From: Actinosynnema pretiosum
GTDB taxonomy: Bacteria; Actinomycetota; Actinomycetes; Mycobacteriales; Pseudonocardiaceae
DNA length: 64,000 bases
Assembly: GCF_024171695.1 (NCBI RefSeq)
Contig: NZ_JAMTCF010000001.1
Span: forward strand, 363,061 to 427,060
Reading direction: 5' to 3'
The stretch's first letter is position 1, and each line of letters opens with the position of its first letter. The position numbers and the translations under genes are program-made. The notes beneath the pieces are model-generated. The model was not told where the DNA came from. It made no database searches and saw only the letters and a program-made list of their open reading frames with translations. Below are positions 16,966 through 24,162 of this stretch, piece by piece.

Positions 16966-17667
16966 GTGAGCGCGCGACTGCTCGTGGTCGACTCCGCCCC
17001 GTCGGGCGGGGAGCTGGCGGCCGAGCTGCGCGGCCAGGGCTACGCGGTCTCGGCCGTGCGGACCGGGACCGAGGCGAGCCACGCCCACCTCGGCGCGGAC
17101 CTGGTGCTGCTGAACCTGGAGCTGCCCGACGTGGACGGGCTGGAGATCTGCCGGGCCATCCGGTCGGCGGGCGACACCCCGGTGATCGCGATCGCGGGCC
17201 GGGACGCCGAGCTGGACCGGGTGCTGGCGCTCCAGGCGGGCGCGGACGACTGCGTGGTGCGCACCTGCGGGTTCGGCGAGGTGAGCGCCCGGATCGAGGC
17301 GGTGCTGCGCAGGGCGAAGCCGCGCGCGCCCGAGGTGCCGGAGCAGATCTCGCTGTGCCCGCTGCACATCGACCTGCGCGCCCGCCGGGTGTCGCTGGAC
17401 CGCGCGCCGGTCGCGGTGACCTCCAAGGAGTTCGACCTGCTGAGCGCGCTGGCCGCGAACCCGGAGGCGGTGCTGTCGCGCAAGGAGCTGATGGCGCGGA
17501 TCTGGGACGACAACTGGGCCGAGACCAGCCGCACCATAGACACGCACGTGAGCAGCCTGCGCGCGAAGCTCGGCTCGGCGAACTGGATCAGGACGGTGCG
17601 GGGCGTCGGCTACCGCATCGGCCGCCCGCACGGCGCCGAGTGGCCCGAGGAGCACGACACCCCCTAG
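16966..17667 (+). CDS. OmpR-type response regulator with non-canonical receiver
   Basis: A 233-residue regulator: receiver domain 1-115, winged-helix DNA-binding domain about 135-225 (SRKELMARIWD, TIDTHVSSLRAKLG, IRTVRGVGYRIG). The receiver has lost canonical phosphorylation residues. The acceptor Asp is Asn50 (LVLLNLELPDVDG, codon AAC), the N-terminal acidic pair is VVDSA, and the conserved Lys-Pro pair reads VRTCGF. It probably works without phosphorylation, perhaps responding to a ligand or partner as JadR1-type regulators do. No sensor kinase is adjacent. It stands directly upstream of the carrier-protein operon at 17979 and may control it. Start GTG 16966 has no clear ribosome site. Confidence 0.88.
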   Translation: MSARLLVVDSAPSGGELAAELRGQGYAVSAVRTGTEASHAHLGADLVLLNLELPDVDGLEICRAIRSAGDTPVIAIAGRDAELDRVLALQAGADDCVVRTCGFGEVSARIEAVLRRAKPRAPEVPEQISLCPLHIDLRARRVSLDRAPVAVTSKEFDLLSALAANPEAVLSRKELMARIWDDNWAETSRTIDTHVSSLRAKLGSANWIRTVRGVGYRIGRPHGAEWPEEHDTP

Positions 17668-17689
17668 ATATTCGGACAAATCCACCACG

Positions 17690-17724
17690 AGAACCCGTCG
17701 CGGCCACCGGCCGGGGCGGGTTCT
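17690..17724 (+). terminator. Hairpin terminator after the regulator gene
   Basis: AGAACCCG / CGGGTTCT (17690-17697 and 17717-17724) enclose an inner CGGCC-ACC-GGCCG stem. Confidence 0.65.
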
Positions 17725-17860
17725 TGACATTTCCGGCGACCAGCCCTGACGTTGATTTTGCATTCTTGACGCACGTGACAACCCCCTGACGAAGTTTCAC
17801 AAAGGCGTGAAGTTGCGGGTGTTGACGCTGTTCGCAACCCTGGGCAAGCTTTAAACCTGT
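17725..17860 (+). promoter_or_regulatory. TGAC-repeat control region of the carrier-protein operon
   Basis: TGAC occurs at 17725, 17747, 17767, 17776, 17787 and 17823, several with spacings near 10 or 20-22 bases. The last is within TTGACG, a plausible -35, with an AT-rich AGCTTTAAAC downstream. The region (17668-17978, no gene) is markedly less GC-rich than its surroundings. OmpR-type regulators bind direct repeats at helical spacing, so this is a candidate target of the regulators at 16966 or 32217. Confidence 0.45.
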
Positions 17861-17978
17861 CAGGCGGAATCGGACGGAAAACCTTTCGAGAATCACGCCG
17901 GACGATTCACCGAAAACTTTCACGACATTCCTCGCGGCCCATCCGCGCACCGATCCGCCCAGGGAGGACGGGAAACAC

Positions 17979-19268
17979 ATGGACAAGCCCACCGCGGCGG
18001 GGGACACCCCCGCGCTGCTGACCCCGGCGGCCAGGTCGACCCGGCCGCTCCCCAGCATCTCGGACGCCACGCTGCGCGACTCGGCGCACATGGCGGGCGT
18101 CGAGTTCGGGGCGGAGGACGCCGCCCGCATCGCGCGGCTGCTGGTGCGGACCGGCGTCGAACTGGTCGAGGTCGGCATGGTCTCGGGCGCCCGCTCCGGC
18201 GACCGGCACCTGATCGAGGCCGCGCACGAGGCCGTCGGCCCCGAGCGCTGCCTGACCCTGGTCATGGTGCGCGACCGCCAGCAGACGGCGGCGGCGCTGG
18301 ACGAGGCGAAGCGGCTCGGGGTGCGGTCGGTGATGTTCTCGATCCCGACCTCCGCCGAGCACGCCGCGCTCAAGCTCGCGTCGCCCAGCCCGAAGTACCT
18401 GTTCAGCCTCGCCGCCTCGGCCGTCGAGATGGCCAAGGAGCGCGGGTTCCACGTCACCTTCTCCGGCGAGGACGGCGCGCGCGCCGAGCGCGGCAGGCTC
18501 GTCGACTACGTCGCCTCGGGCTTCGCGGCGGGCGGCGACCGGTTCCGGCTCGCCGAGACCGTCGCGACCCTGGCGCCGTGGCAGGTGCACGACGTGATCT
18601 CCGACCTGGTCGCGATCGACGGCTCGCAGATCGAGATCCACTCGCACAACATGCTCGGCATGGCCACGGCCAACTCGCTGGCCGCCTACGAGGCGGGCGC
18701 CGAGTGGATCTCGGTGACGGCGGGCGGCATCGGCGAGCGCGGCGGCAACGCGCCGCTGGCCGAGGTGCTGACCTCGCTGCGCGTGGTCTACGGCGACGAG
18801 CGCTTCGACCTGACCGGCCTGACCGAGCTGACCGAGGCCGCGCTGGCGGGCGCAGGCCTCGGCGAGGCGTTCATGTCCGGCCCGACCGCCCCGCACGCGT
18901 TCGCCTACGAGCTGCCCGGCCAGCTCACCCACCCGGCGGCCTACGAGACGCTGCCGCCCGAGGTCGTGGGCAACAGCAGGCGGCTGCGGGTGCGCACCCG
19001 CTTCAGCGCCCCGCTGCTGACCTGGGCGCTGGGCGACGCGACCCCCGAGGGCCTTGACGTCGACGCGTTCGGCGCGTGGCTGTCCCGGCGGCAGGAGGCC
19101 GACGGCCGCCCGCTGCTGGACCGCGCGGCCATCCGCGACCGGGCGGTCGAGTTCACCGCCGAGCACCGGGCCGTGCTCGCCGCGGAGCTGGCCGCCGGGC
19201 TCCCGGCCGACAGCGCCGCGCCCGCCACCGGGGACGCCGCCGCGCTCGCGGCCCAGTCCCCCGCCTGA
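17979..19268 (+). CDS. DRE-TIM metallolyase, homocitrate/isopropylmalate-synthase-like
   Basis: A 429-residue enzyme of the HMGL-like family, which makes or breaks C-C bonds by Claisen- or aldol-type chemistry on a 2-oxo acid with a divalent metal. Seen: the metal/enolate motif DATLRD (29-34), the metal-binding HSHN (221-224) and the GIGERGGNAPL loop (251-261) typical of homocitrate and isopropylmalate synthases. The usual 'DGEQ' after the first motif reads DSAH, so substrate choice probably differs. No separate regulatory domain is recognisable; the C-terminal 150 residues are Ala-rich. First gene of the operon; ATG preceded by AGGGAGGACGGGA. No aconitase-type isomerase is nearby, arguing against a full 2-oxo-acid elongation cycle. 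Confidence 0.85.
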   Translation: MDKPTAAGDTPALLTPAARSTRPLPSISDATLRDSAHMAGVEFGAEDAARIARLLVRTGVELVEVGMVSGARSGDRHLIEAAHEAVGPERCLTLVMVRDRQQTAAALDEAKRLGVRSVMFSIPTSAEHAALKLASPSPKYLFSLAASAVEMAKERGFHVTFSGEDGARAERGRLVDYVASGFAAGGDRFRLAETVATLAPWQVHDVISDLVAIDGSQIEIHSHNMLGMATANSLAAYEAGAEWISVTAGGIGERGGNAPLAEVLTSLRVVYGDERFDLTGLTELTEAALAGAGLGEAFMSGPTAPHAFAYELPGQLTHPAAYETLPPEVVGNSRRLRVRTRFSAPLLTWALGDATPEGLDVDAFGAWLSRRQEADGRPLLDRAAIRDRAVEFTAEHRAVLAAELAAGLPADSAAPATGDAAALAAQSPA

Positions 19269-19329
19269 CCCGCACCACCCACCGGAGGCGCTCCCCCGCC
19301 CCGGTGCGGGCCTGACGCCCGTGCCGGGC

Positions 19330-19371
19330 GGGTGGAGCGCGCCCACCCAGCGGTCCGCGCAGCGCGGACCG
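19330..19371 (+). other. Two tandem RNA hairpins upstream of the carrier gene
   Basis: GGGTGG/CCACCC (19330-19335, 19343-19348) is followed by a perfect 9-bp stem CGGTCCGCG-CAG-CGCGGACCG (19351-19371), ending just before the ribosome site GGAGAGGACC. It may stabilise or process the mRNA so that the small carrier is made in excess over its enzymes. Confidence 0.55.
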
Positions 19372-19384
19372 GAGAGGACCGACG

Positions 19385-19573
19385 ATGACCACCACCCCGA
19401 TGCTGACCGGCACCTGCCCCGAGTGCGAGACCCCGCTGTCCACCCCGCCCGTGCTCCAGGGCGAGACGCTGTCCTGCCCCGAGTGCCTGCTGACGCTGCG
19501 CGTCGACGAGGTCGGCGACGGCGCGATCGCGCTGACCATGGTCGAGGTCGCCCTGCGGGACTGGGGCCAGTGA
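19385..19573 (+). CDS. LysW-like amino-group carrier protein ending in Gln
   Basis: A 62-residue acidic zinc protein with two CPEC knuckles (Cys11/14 and Cys31/34), the layout of LysW. LysW-type carriers hold an amino acid by its alpha-amine on the side-chain carboxylate of a C-terminal Glu within a conserved EDWGE-type tail. Here the tail is LRDWGQ: the last codon is CAG before TGA, so the encoded residue is Gln62. Either the amide must first be removed or exchanged, or attachment differs. Its neighbours are homologues of LysX (ligase), LysY (reductase) and LysZ (kinase), so it is surely the platform of this pathway. Good ribosome site and preceding hairpins. Confidence 0.93.
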   Translation: MTTTPMLTGTCPECETPLSTPPVLQGETLSCPECLLTLRVDEVGDGAIALTMVEVALRDWGQ

Positions 19574-19604
19574 CCACCGCCCGGACGCGAGGAGAGGAGC
19601 TGTG

Positions 19605-20456
19605 ATGGGCGGCAGGGTCGCCATCATCGCCGACCGGGTGGCCTGGGAGGAGCGCGGGCTGATCGAGGTCGGCCCCGCGCACGGCCTGGAGTTCACCTGG
19701 GTCAACGACGAGTCGCTGTGCCTCGGCGCCGAGGACGCCCCCGCGCTGCGCGGGTTCGACCTGGCGCTGGTGCGCAGCCGCAGCTACACCAGGGGCGGGC
19801 TGATCGCCTCGCTGGCCGCCTCGGCGGGCGTCCCGGTGCTCAACGGCCCGGAGGCCATCGCGGCGTGCGAGAACAAGCTGGCGCTGCGGGCGCTGCTGCG
19901 CGCGAGGGGCGTGCCGGTGCCGGACTTCCGGCTCGTGCTGTCCCGGCGCGACTTCGAGAGGGCCACGGCCGAGCTGCCGTTCCCGCTGGTGCTCAAGCCG
20001 ATCTTCGGCGGCATGGGCAAGCGGGTGGCGCTGCTGCGCGAGCCGGACGTGGCGAACTCGGTCTACGACTACGTCGAGGACCTGGGCCACGCGTTCGAGC
20101 AGGCCTGCCTGGTCGAGCCGTTCGTGCGCGGCGGTTCGGTGCGCTGCCTGGTGGTGGGGCGCGAGATCGTGGCCACGGCGGGCTTCTCCAGCGGCGGGTC
20201 GGACTGGCGCAACAACGCGGCCATCGGCTCCGAGCAGACCGCCGTCGAGGTCGACCCGCTGATCGCGAAGATCGTGGACGACGTGGTGGGCGCGCTCGGC
20301 GAGGGCGTCTACGGCGTGGACCTGTTCCACGACGGGGCGGGCGGCTACACCGTCAACGAGGTCAACCACGCGCCCGGTTTCCGGGCCGTGGCGACCACGA
20401 CCGGCGTGGACGTGGCCACCGCGATCGCCCGGCACGTGCGGGAGGTGCTCGGGTGA
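19605..20456 (+). CDS. LysX/ArgX-like ATP-grasp ligase
   Basis: A 283-residue RimK-family ATP-grasp ligase expected to join an amino compound to the carrier's C-terminus via an acyl phosphate. Seen: NGPEAIAACENKLALRALL, the ATP-binding lysine region LPFPLVLKPIFGGMGKRVAL, VEPFVRGGSVRCLVV and the metal/ATP-binding C-terminal EVNHAPGFRAVATTTGVDVA, which aligns with 'EVNHT.EF...TTGVD' of LysX. The residues after EVNH (APGF) differ from LysX, hinting at a different substrate. ATG 19605 was chosen over GTG 19602 for better spacing from GGAGAGGAG. It starts 31 bases after the carrier and overlaps the next gene by GTGA. Confidence 0.92.
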   Translation: MGGRVAIIADRVAWEERGLIEVGPAHGLEFTWVNDESLCLGAEDAPALRGFDLALVRSRSYTRGGLIASLAASAGVPVLNGPEAIAACENKLALRALLRARGVPVPDFRLVLSRRDFERATAELPFPLVLKPIFGGMGKRVALLREPDVANSVYDYVEDLGHAFEQACLVEPFVRGGSVRCLVVGREIVATAGFSSGGSDWRNNAAIGSEQTAVEVDPLIAKIVDDVVGALGEGVYGVDLFHDGAGGYTVNEVNHAPGFRAVATTTGVDVATAIARHVREVLG

Positions 20457-21520
20457 GCGGGCGCGTGCGGGTCGGCGTGGTCGGCGCCTCGGGCCTGGCG
20501 GGCGGCGAGCTGATCCGGCTCGTCGACGCCCACCCCGACCTGGAGCTGGCCTTCCTCGGCGGGTCGGGCAGCGCGGGCGCGCGTCCCGCGCAGCTGCACC
20601 CCGGTCTGCGCAAGGACTTCGGGCTGGTCGTGGAGCCGGTGGTGGACTCGGTCGCGGACCGGGTGGACGTGCTGCTGCTGTCCACCCCCGCGCCGGTGTC
20701 GGCGGTGCTGGCCGAGCGGTTCGCCGACCGGGTCCCGGCGGTGGTCGACCTCAGCGGGGCGTTCCGCGTCCGCGACGAGGAGACGCACCGCCGCTGGTAC
20801 CCGAAGGTCCCCCGGTCGGCGGAGCTGGCGGACCGGTTCGTGCACGGCGTCCCCGAGCTGGTGGGCGACCGGTTCGCGGACGCGCCGCTGATCTCGCTGG
20901 CGGGCTGCTACGCCACCGCGATCACGCTCGGCATCGCCCCGCTGCTGCTGGAGCTGGGTTTGTCGGTGGAGCACGTGCTGGTGGACGGCAAGAGCGGCTC
21001 CAGCGGCGGCGGGATCCACCTGCGGACGGCGGACCTGCACCCGTTCCGGGCCGGGGCCATCGCCCCGTACTCGCCGGGCGGGCACCGGCACGCGGCCGAG
21101 GTCGCCGACTTCTTCGGCGGCAAGGCGGGCGCGGGCCGGGTCGGGCGGATCTCGATGTCGGCCTACGGCGTCGCGAACGTGCGCGGGCTGCTGGCGAGCT
21201 GCTACGCGCTGACCGACGAGGTCCCGGACGAGCGGACCCTGCTGCGCGCCTACACCCGGTTCTACCGGGGGCGGCGCTTCGTGCGGGTGCGCAGGCCGGG
21301 CGAGACGCTGATCCCGGTGCCGGACCCGCAGGCCACGCTGGGGTCGAACTACTGCGACGTCTCGGTGGTGCCCGACGAGGAGGGCGGGCGGATCGTCGTG
21401 CTGGCCGCGCTGGACAACCTCGTCAAGGGCGCGGCGGGTCAGGCGCTGCAGGCGGTGAACCTGCGGTTCGGGCTGCCCGAGGACGCCGGTCTCGGCATGG
21501 AGCCGGTGATGCCGGTATGA
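20453..21520 (+). CDS. LysY/ArgC-like acyl-phosphate reductase
   Basis: A 355-residue NADPH-dependent semialdehyde-forming reductase. It should reduce the carrier-bound acyl phosphate made by the kinase at 21517 to an aldehyde. Seen: N-terminal Rossmann motif GVVGASGLAGGEL, catalytic Cys152 in SLAGCYATAIT, the GKSGSSGGG loop and catalytic His in YSPGGHRHAAE. These match LysY and ArgC. Start GTG 20453 overlaps the ligase stop; its stop overlaps the kinase start by ATGA. Confidence 0.94.
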   Translation: MSGRVRVGVVGASGLAGGELIRLVDAHPDLELAFLGGSGSAGARPAQLHPGLRKDFGLVVEPVVDSVADRVDVLLLSTPAPVSAVLAERFADRVPAVVDLSGAFRVRDEETHRRWYPKVPRSAELADRFVHGVPELVGDRFADAPLISLAGCYATAITLGIAPLLLELGLSVEHVLVDGKSGSSGGGIHLRTADLHPFRAGAIAPYSPGGHRHAAEVADFFGGKAGAGRVGRISMSAYGVANVRGLLASCYALTDEVPDERTLLRAYTRFYRGRRFVRVRRPGETLIPVPDPQATLGSNYCDVSVVPDEEGGRIVVLAALDNLVKGAAGQALQAVNLRFGLPEDAGLGMEPVMPV

Positions 21521-22356
21521 CGCCGGTGGGCGCGACCCCGGTCGTGGTGAAGCTGGGCGGGAGCTGCCTGGAGGACATGGCGGGCGACTGGTGGGCGGAC
21601 CTGGCCGCGCACGCCCGCGTGGCGCCGGTGGTGCTGGTGCACGGGTGGTCCAAGCCGCTCAAGCGGTTGCGCGCCCGGTACCGGGACCCGTCGGCGGTGC
21701 TGCGGGACCGGTACGGCAACCAGAGCAGGTGGACCACGCCCGAGGTGGTCGAGGACATCCTGGCGGTCAGCGCGGGGCTGGCGGTCGAGGTCGCCGACCG
21801 GTTGCGCCCGCACGGCGTGGCGGTGGACCGGGTGCTGGGCCGCGACGGGCTGCTGAGCGCCGCGCCGGGCGAGCGCTGGTACTGGCGGGACAAGCGGTTG
21901 GTCGAGATCGACAACCTGGTCGGTCCGATCAGCGGCGTCGACCCGGCGGCGCTGGGTGGGCTCGCGCCCGGCCGGGTGGTGCTGGTGACGCCGCTGGCCC
22001 GCGACGAGCGGGGCCGGACGGTGAACACCGACGCCGACCGGGCCGCCGCCGCCGTGGCGGGCGCGCTCGGGGCCCCGGCGCTGGCCTTGGTCACCGACGT
22101 GCCGTTCCTGCTGATCGACGGCGAGCCGGTGCGCGCCATCAGCGCGACGAGCGCGCGGCTGTTCCGCGACAAGCACGCCGTGGGCGGGATGCGCAAGAAG
22201 CTGCGGGCGGCGGACGAGGGGCTGGCCGGTGGCGTCGAGCGCGTCGTCATCGGCTCCGCCCCGCTCTCCGAGCTGCTCGCGGGCGCCACCGGGACCGTGA
22301 TCACCCCCGACGAGCCCGCCGGGCTCGTCGCCGCGGCGGCCGAGACCTCCGCCTAG
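21517..22356 (+). CDS. LysZ/ArgB-like amino-acid kinase
   Basis: A 279-residue amino-acid kinase that should phosphorylate the distal carboxylate of the carrier-bound substrate. Seen: N-terminal VVVKLGGSCLED, the LysZ-like segment NQSRWTTPEVVEDI, and the ATP-side NTDADRAAAAVAGAL and ALVTDVPFLL. The glycine loop that contacts substrate in ArgB/LysZ ('VHGGG/A') reads VHGWSKPLKR here, so the pocket is altered. ArgB-like rather than UMP-kinase-like because of its neighbours. Translationally coupled to the reductase. Confidence 0.92.
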   Translation: MTPVGATPVVVKLGGSCLEDMAGDWWADLAAHARVAPVVLVHGWSKPLKRLRARYRDPSAVLRDRYGNQSRWTTPEVVEDILAVSAGLAVEVADRLRPHGVAVDRVLGRDGLLSAAPGERWYWRDKRLVEIDNLVGPISGVDPAALGGLAPGRVVLVTPLARDERGRTVNTDADRAAAAVAGALGAPALALVTDVPFLLIDGEPVRAISATSARLFRDKHAVGGMRKKLRAADEGLAGGVERVVIGSAPLSELLAGATGTVITPDEPAGLVAAAAETSA

Positions 22357-22381
22357 CGCAAGGGAAAGGAAGGTGGGGCCG

Positions 22382-22945
22382 ATGACCAGCCCCCGCGTGC
22401 TCGTGGTGGACAACGGGAGCCTGTCGATCCCGCAGGTCCGCCGGAGCTTCGAGGCACTGGGCGCGCAGACCGACCTGGCGCGCGCCGACGAGGTCCCGGA
22501 CGCGCTGCCCGCGAAGTACCAGGCGCTGGTGCTCAGCGGCACGAAGGTCCGCGCCTACGACAGCGACCACTACCGCAGGCTGATCGACCTCGTGCACGGC
22601 TCGGCCGTGCCGGTGTGGGGGATCTGCGGCGGGATGCAGATCATCGCCACCTCGGCGGGCGCCGAGCTGGTGGAGGGCCGGTCGCGGGTCGGCACGCACG
22701 AGGTGCGGGTGGACAAGACCGAGCCGGTGTTCGCCGACGCCAAGCCGACCGTGACCCTGTTCCAGCGGCACATGCTGTACGTGAAGGCCGCGCCGCCGGG
22801 GTTCACCGCGATCGGCTGGTCCGACGACGCGCCGGTGGAGTTCCTGCGCTCCGACGACGGGCGGGTCTACGGCTCGCAGGCGCACCTGGAGTTCCGCGAG
22901 GACGGGCTGTCCGTGCTGCGCGGGTTCGTCTCCCTGTTCTCGTAG
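22382..22945 (+). CDS. Class I glutamine-amidotransferase-like hydrolase
   Basis: A 187-residue single-domain protein with the full Cys-His-Glu triad: Cys82 in VWGICGGMQII, His168 and Glu170 in GSQAHLEF. This fold removes ammonia from glutamine for a partner synthase, or hydrolyses gamma-glutamyl amides (as in PuuD). No synthetase domain is fused or obvious beside it. Within this operon it could deamidate the carrier's C-terminal Gln, exchange that amide for a substrate amine, or cut the gamma-glutamyl link to release product, since no LysK-like peptidase is encoded. ATG 22382 has AAGGAAGG about eight bases upstream. Role is inferred. Confidence 0.88.
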   Translation: MTSPRVLVVDNGSLSIPQVRRSFEALGAQTDLARADEVPDALPAKYQALVLSGTKVRAYDSDHYRRLIDLVHGSAVPVWGICGGMQIIATSAGAELVEGRSRVGTHEVRVDKTEPVFADAKPTVTLFQRHMLYVKAAPPGFTAIGWSDDAPVEFLRSDDGRVYGSQAHLEFREDGLSVLRGFVSLFS

Positions 22946-22959
22946 CGGCACCACGGACC

Positions 22960-22986
22960 GTCCACAAAAGATCGTCCTTTTCGGAC
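22960..22986 (+). other. Intergenic inverted repeat
   Basis: GTCC..AAAAG (22960-22970) pairs with CTTTT.GGAC (22977-22986). It is an AT-rich hairpin in an otherwise GC-rich operon, perhaps an internal attenuator or processing site before the dehydrogenase gene. Confidence 0.4.
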
Positions 22987-23022
22987 TATCAGTCAGCACT
23001 AAGCGAGGGGAAGCAGAAAACG

Positions 23023-24162
23023 ATGACTGCTGTCGATGTCAACCCCGGCGCCGTCGCGGTCGCCGAGGAGCCCGCGTTCGCCGTCGAGCTCAGGGGCGAC
23101 GACAAGAGCATCCGGGGTTGGGTGATCGCCGACTCGCTGGTCGAGGGCTGGGCGATGGGCGGGGTGCGGTTCACGCCCGGCGTCACCGAGTCCGAGGTCC
23201 GCCTGCTCGCGGCGGGCATGACGCAGAAGCTCGCCCTGGTCGGCTTGCCGGTCGGCGGGGCCAAGGCCGGGATCGTGGACGACGGGCAGGACAAGGACGC
23301 GATCCTGCGCACGTTCGGCCGCACCGTCGCGCCGCTGCTGCACGGCGGCATCCACCTCGGCGCCGACCTGGGCGTGACGCCCCGCGACCGCAAGGTGTTC
23401 TTCGAGGCCGCCGGGTACGACCCGCGCAGGCGGCCCCGCGCCAAGCCGATGCCCTACGACTGGCGCACCTACTACGAGCCGCTGGTCGACGCGACCGGCG
23501 ACGGCGTCGGGCGGGCGGCGGTGGCCGCGCTGGAGGTGCTGCGGCGCGACGGCGCGGGCAGCGTGGTGGTGCAGGGGTTCGGGTCGGTCGGGCGCGCGGT
23601 GGGCCGCTTCCTCCAGGCGCGCGGGCACCGGGTGGTCGGGATCGCGGACGAGTTCGGCACCGTCACCGGCGCCGACCTGCCGGTGGACGCGCTGGTCGCG
23701 ATCACCGACCACCTCGGGCGGATCGACCGCTCCCGGCTGCCCGCCGGGGTGTCGACCAGCTCCGAGCCGGACGCCTGGCTGGACGTGCCCGCCGACGTGC
23801 TGGTGCTGGCCGCGCAGGCGGACGCGATCAACGGCGGCAACGTGCACCGGCTCAGCGCGCGGCTGGTGGTGGAGGGCGGCAACATCGCCACCAGCCCCGA
23901 GGCCAAGGTCCGCATCGCCGCGTCGGGCTCGATCCTGGTGCCGGACGTGGTGGCGAACGTGGGCGGCGCGGCGGCGGCCGGGTTGGCGCTGACCGGGACG
24001 GTGCCGTTCGAGCTGCCGGGGCAGGCCCGCAAGGAGTGGGTGTTCGAGTGGATCGGCAGCCGGGTCGAGCGCAACACGCGCGACCTGCTGGAGATCGTCG
24101 ACGGCGGCTCGGCGGACCCGCTGGGCGAGCTGCTGGCCGCGCGGCGCGGGACCCGCCCGTGA
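23023..24162 (+). CDS. Glu/Leu/Phe/Val-dehydrogenase family enzyme
   Basis: A 379-residue NAD(P)-dependent amino-acid dehydrogenase, catalysing reversible reductive amination of a 2-oxo acid. Substrate/catalytic lysines occur at Lys69 (GMTQKLALVG) and Lys81 (PVGGAKAGI) and the catalytic Asp in LGADLGVTP (Asp115). The nucleotide-binding motif is GFGSVGRAVGRFL, and the C-terminal half contains the usual NVGGAAAAGLALTG. Preceded by GCGAGGGGAAGC. Overlaps the AMP-ligase start by four bases. In this pathway it may set an amino group after chain modification; its true substrate is unknown. Confidence 0.9.
   Translation: MTAVDVNPGAVAVAEEPAFAVELRGDDKSIRGWVIADSLVEGWAMGGVRFTPGVTESEVRLLAAGMTQKLALVGLPVGGAKAGIVDDGQDKDAILRTFGRTVAPLLHGGIHLGADLGVTPRDRKVFFEAAGYDPRRRPRAKPMPYDWRTYYEPLVDATGDGVGRAAVAALEVLRRDGAGSVVVQGFGSVGRAVGRFLQARGHRVVGIADEFGTVTGADLPVDALVAITDHLGRIDRSRLPAGVSTSSEPDAWLDVPADVLVLAAQADAINGGNVHRLSARLVVEGGNIATSPEAKVRIAASGSILVPDVVANVGGAAAAGLALTGTVPFELPGQARKEWVFEWIGSRVERNTRDLLEIVDGGSADPLGELLAARRGTRP

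Noticed and set aside
23023-24162. Housekeeping glutamate dehydrogenase
   Set aside because: At 379 residues with operon overlaps to the AMP ligase it looks like a pathway enzyme; specificity cannot be fixed, so no symbol was given.
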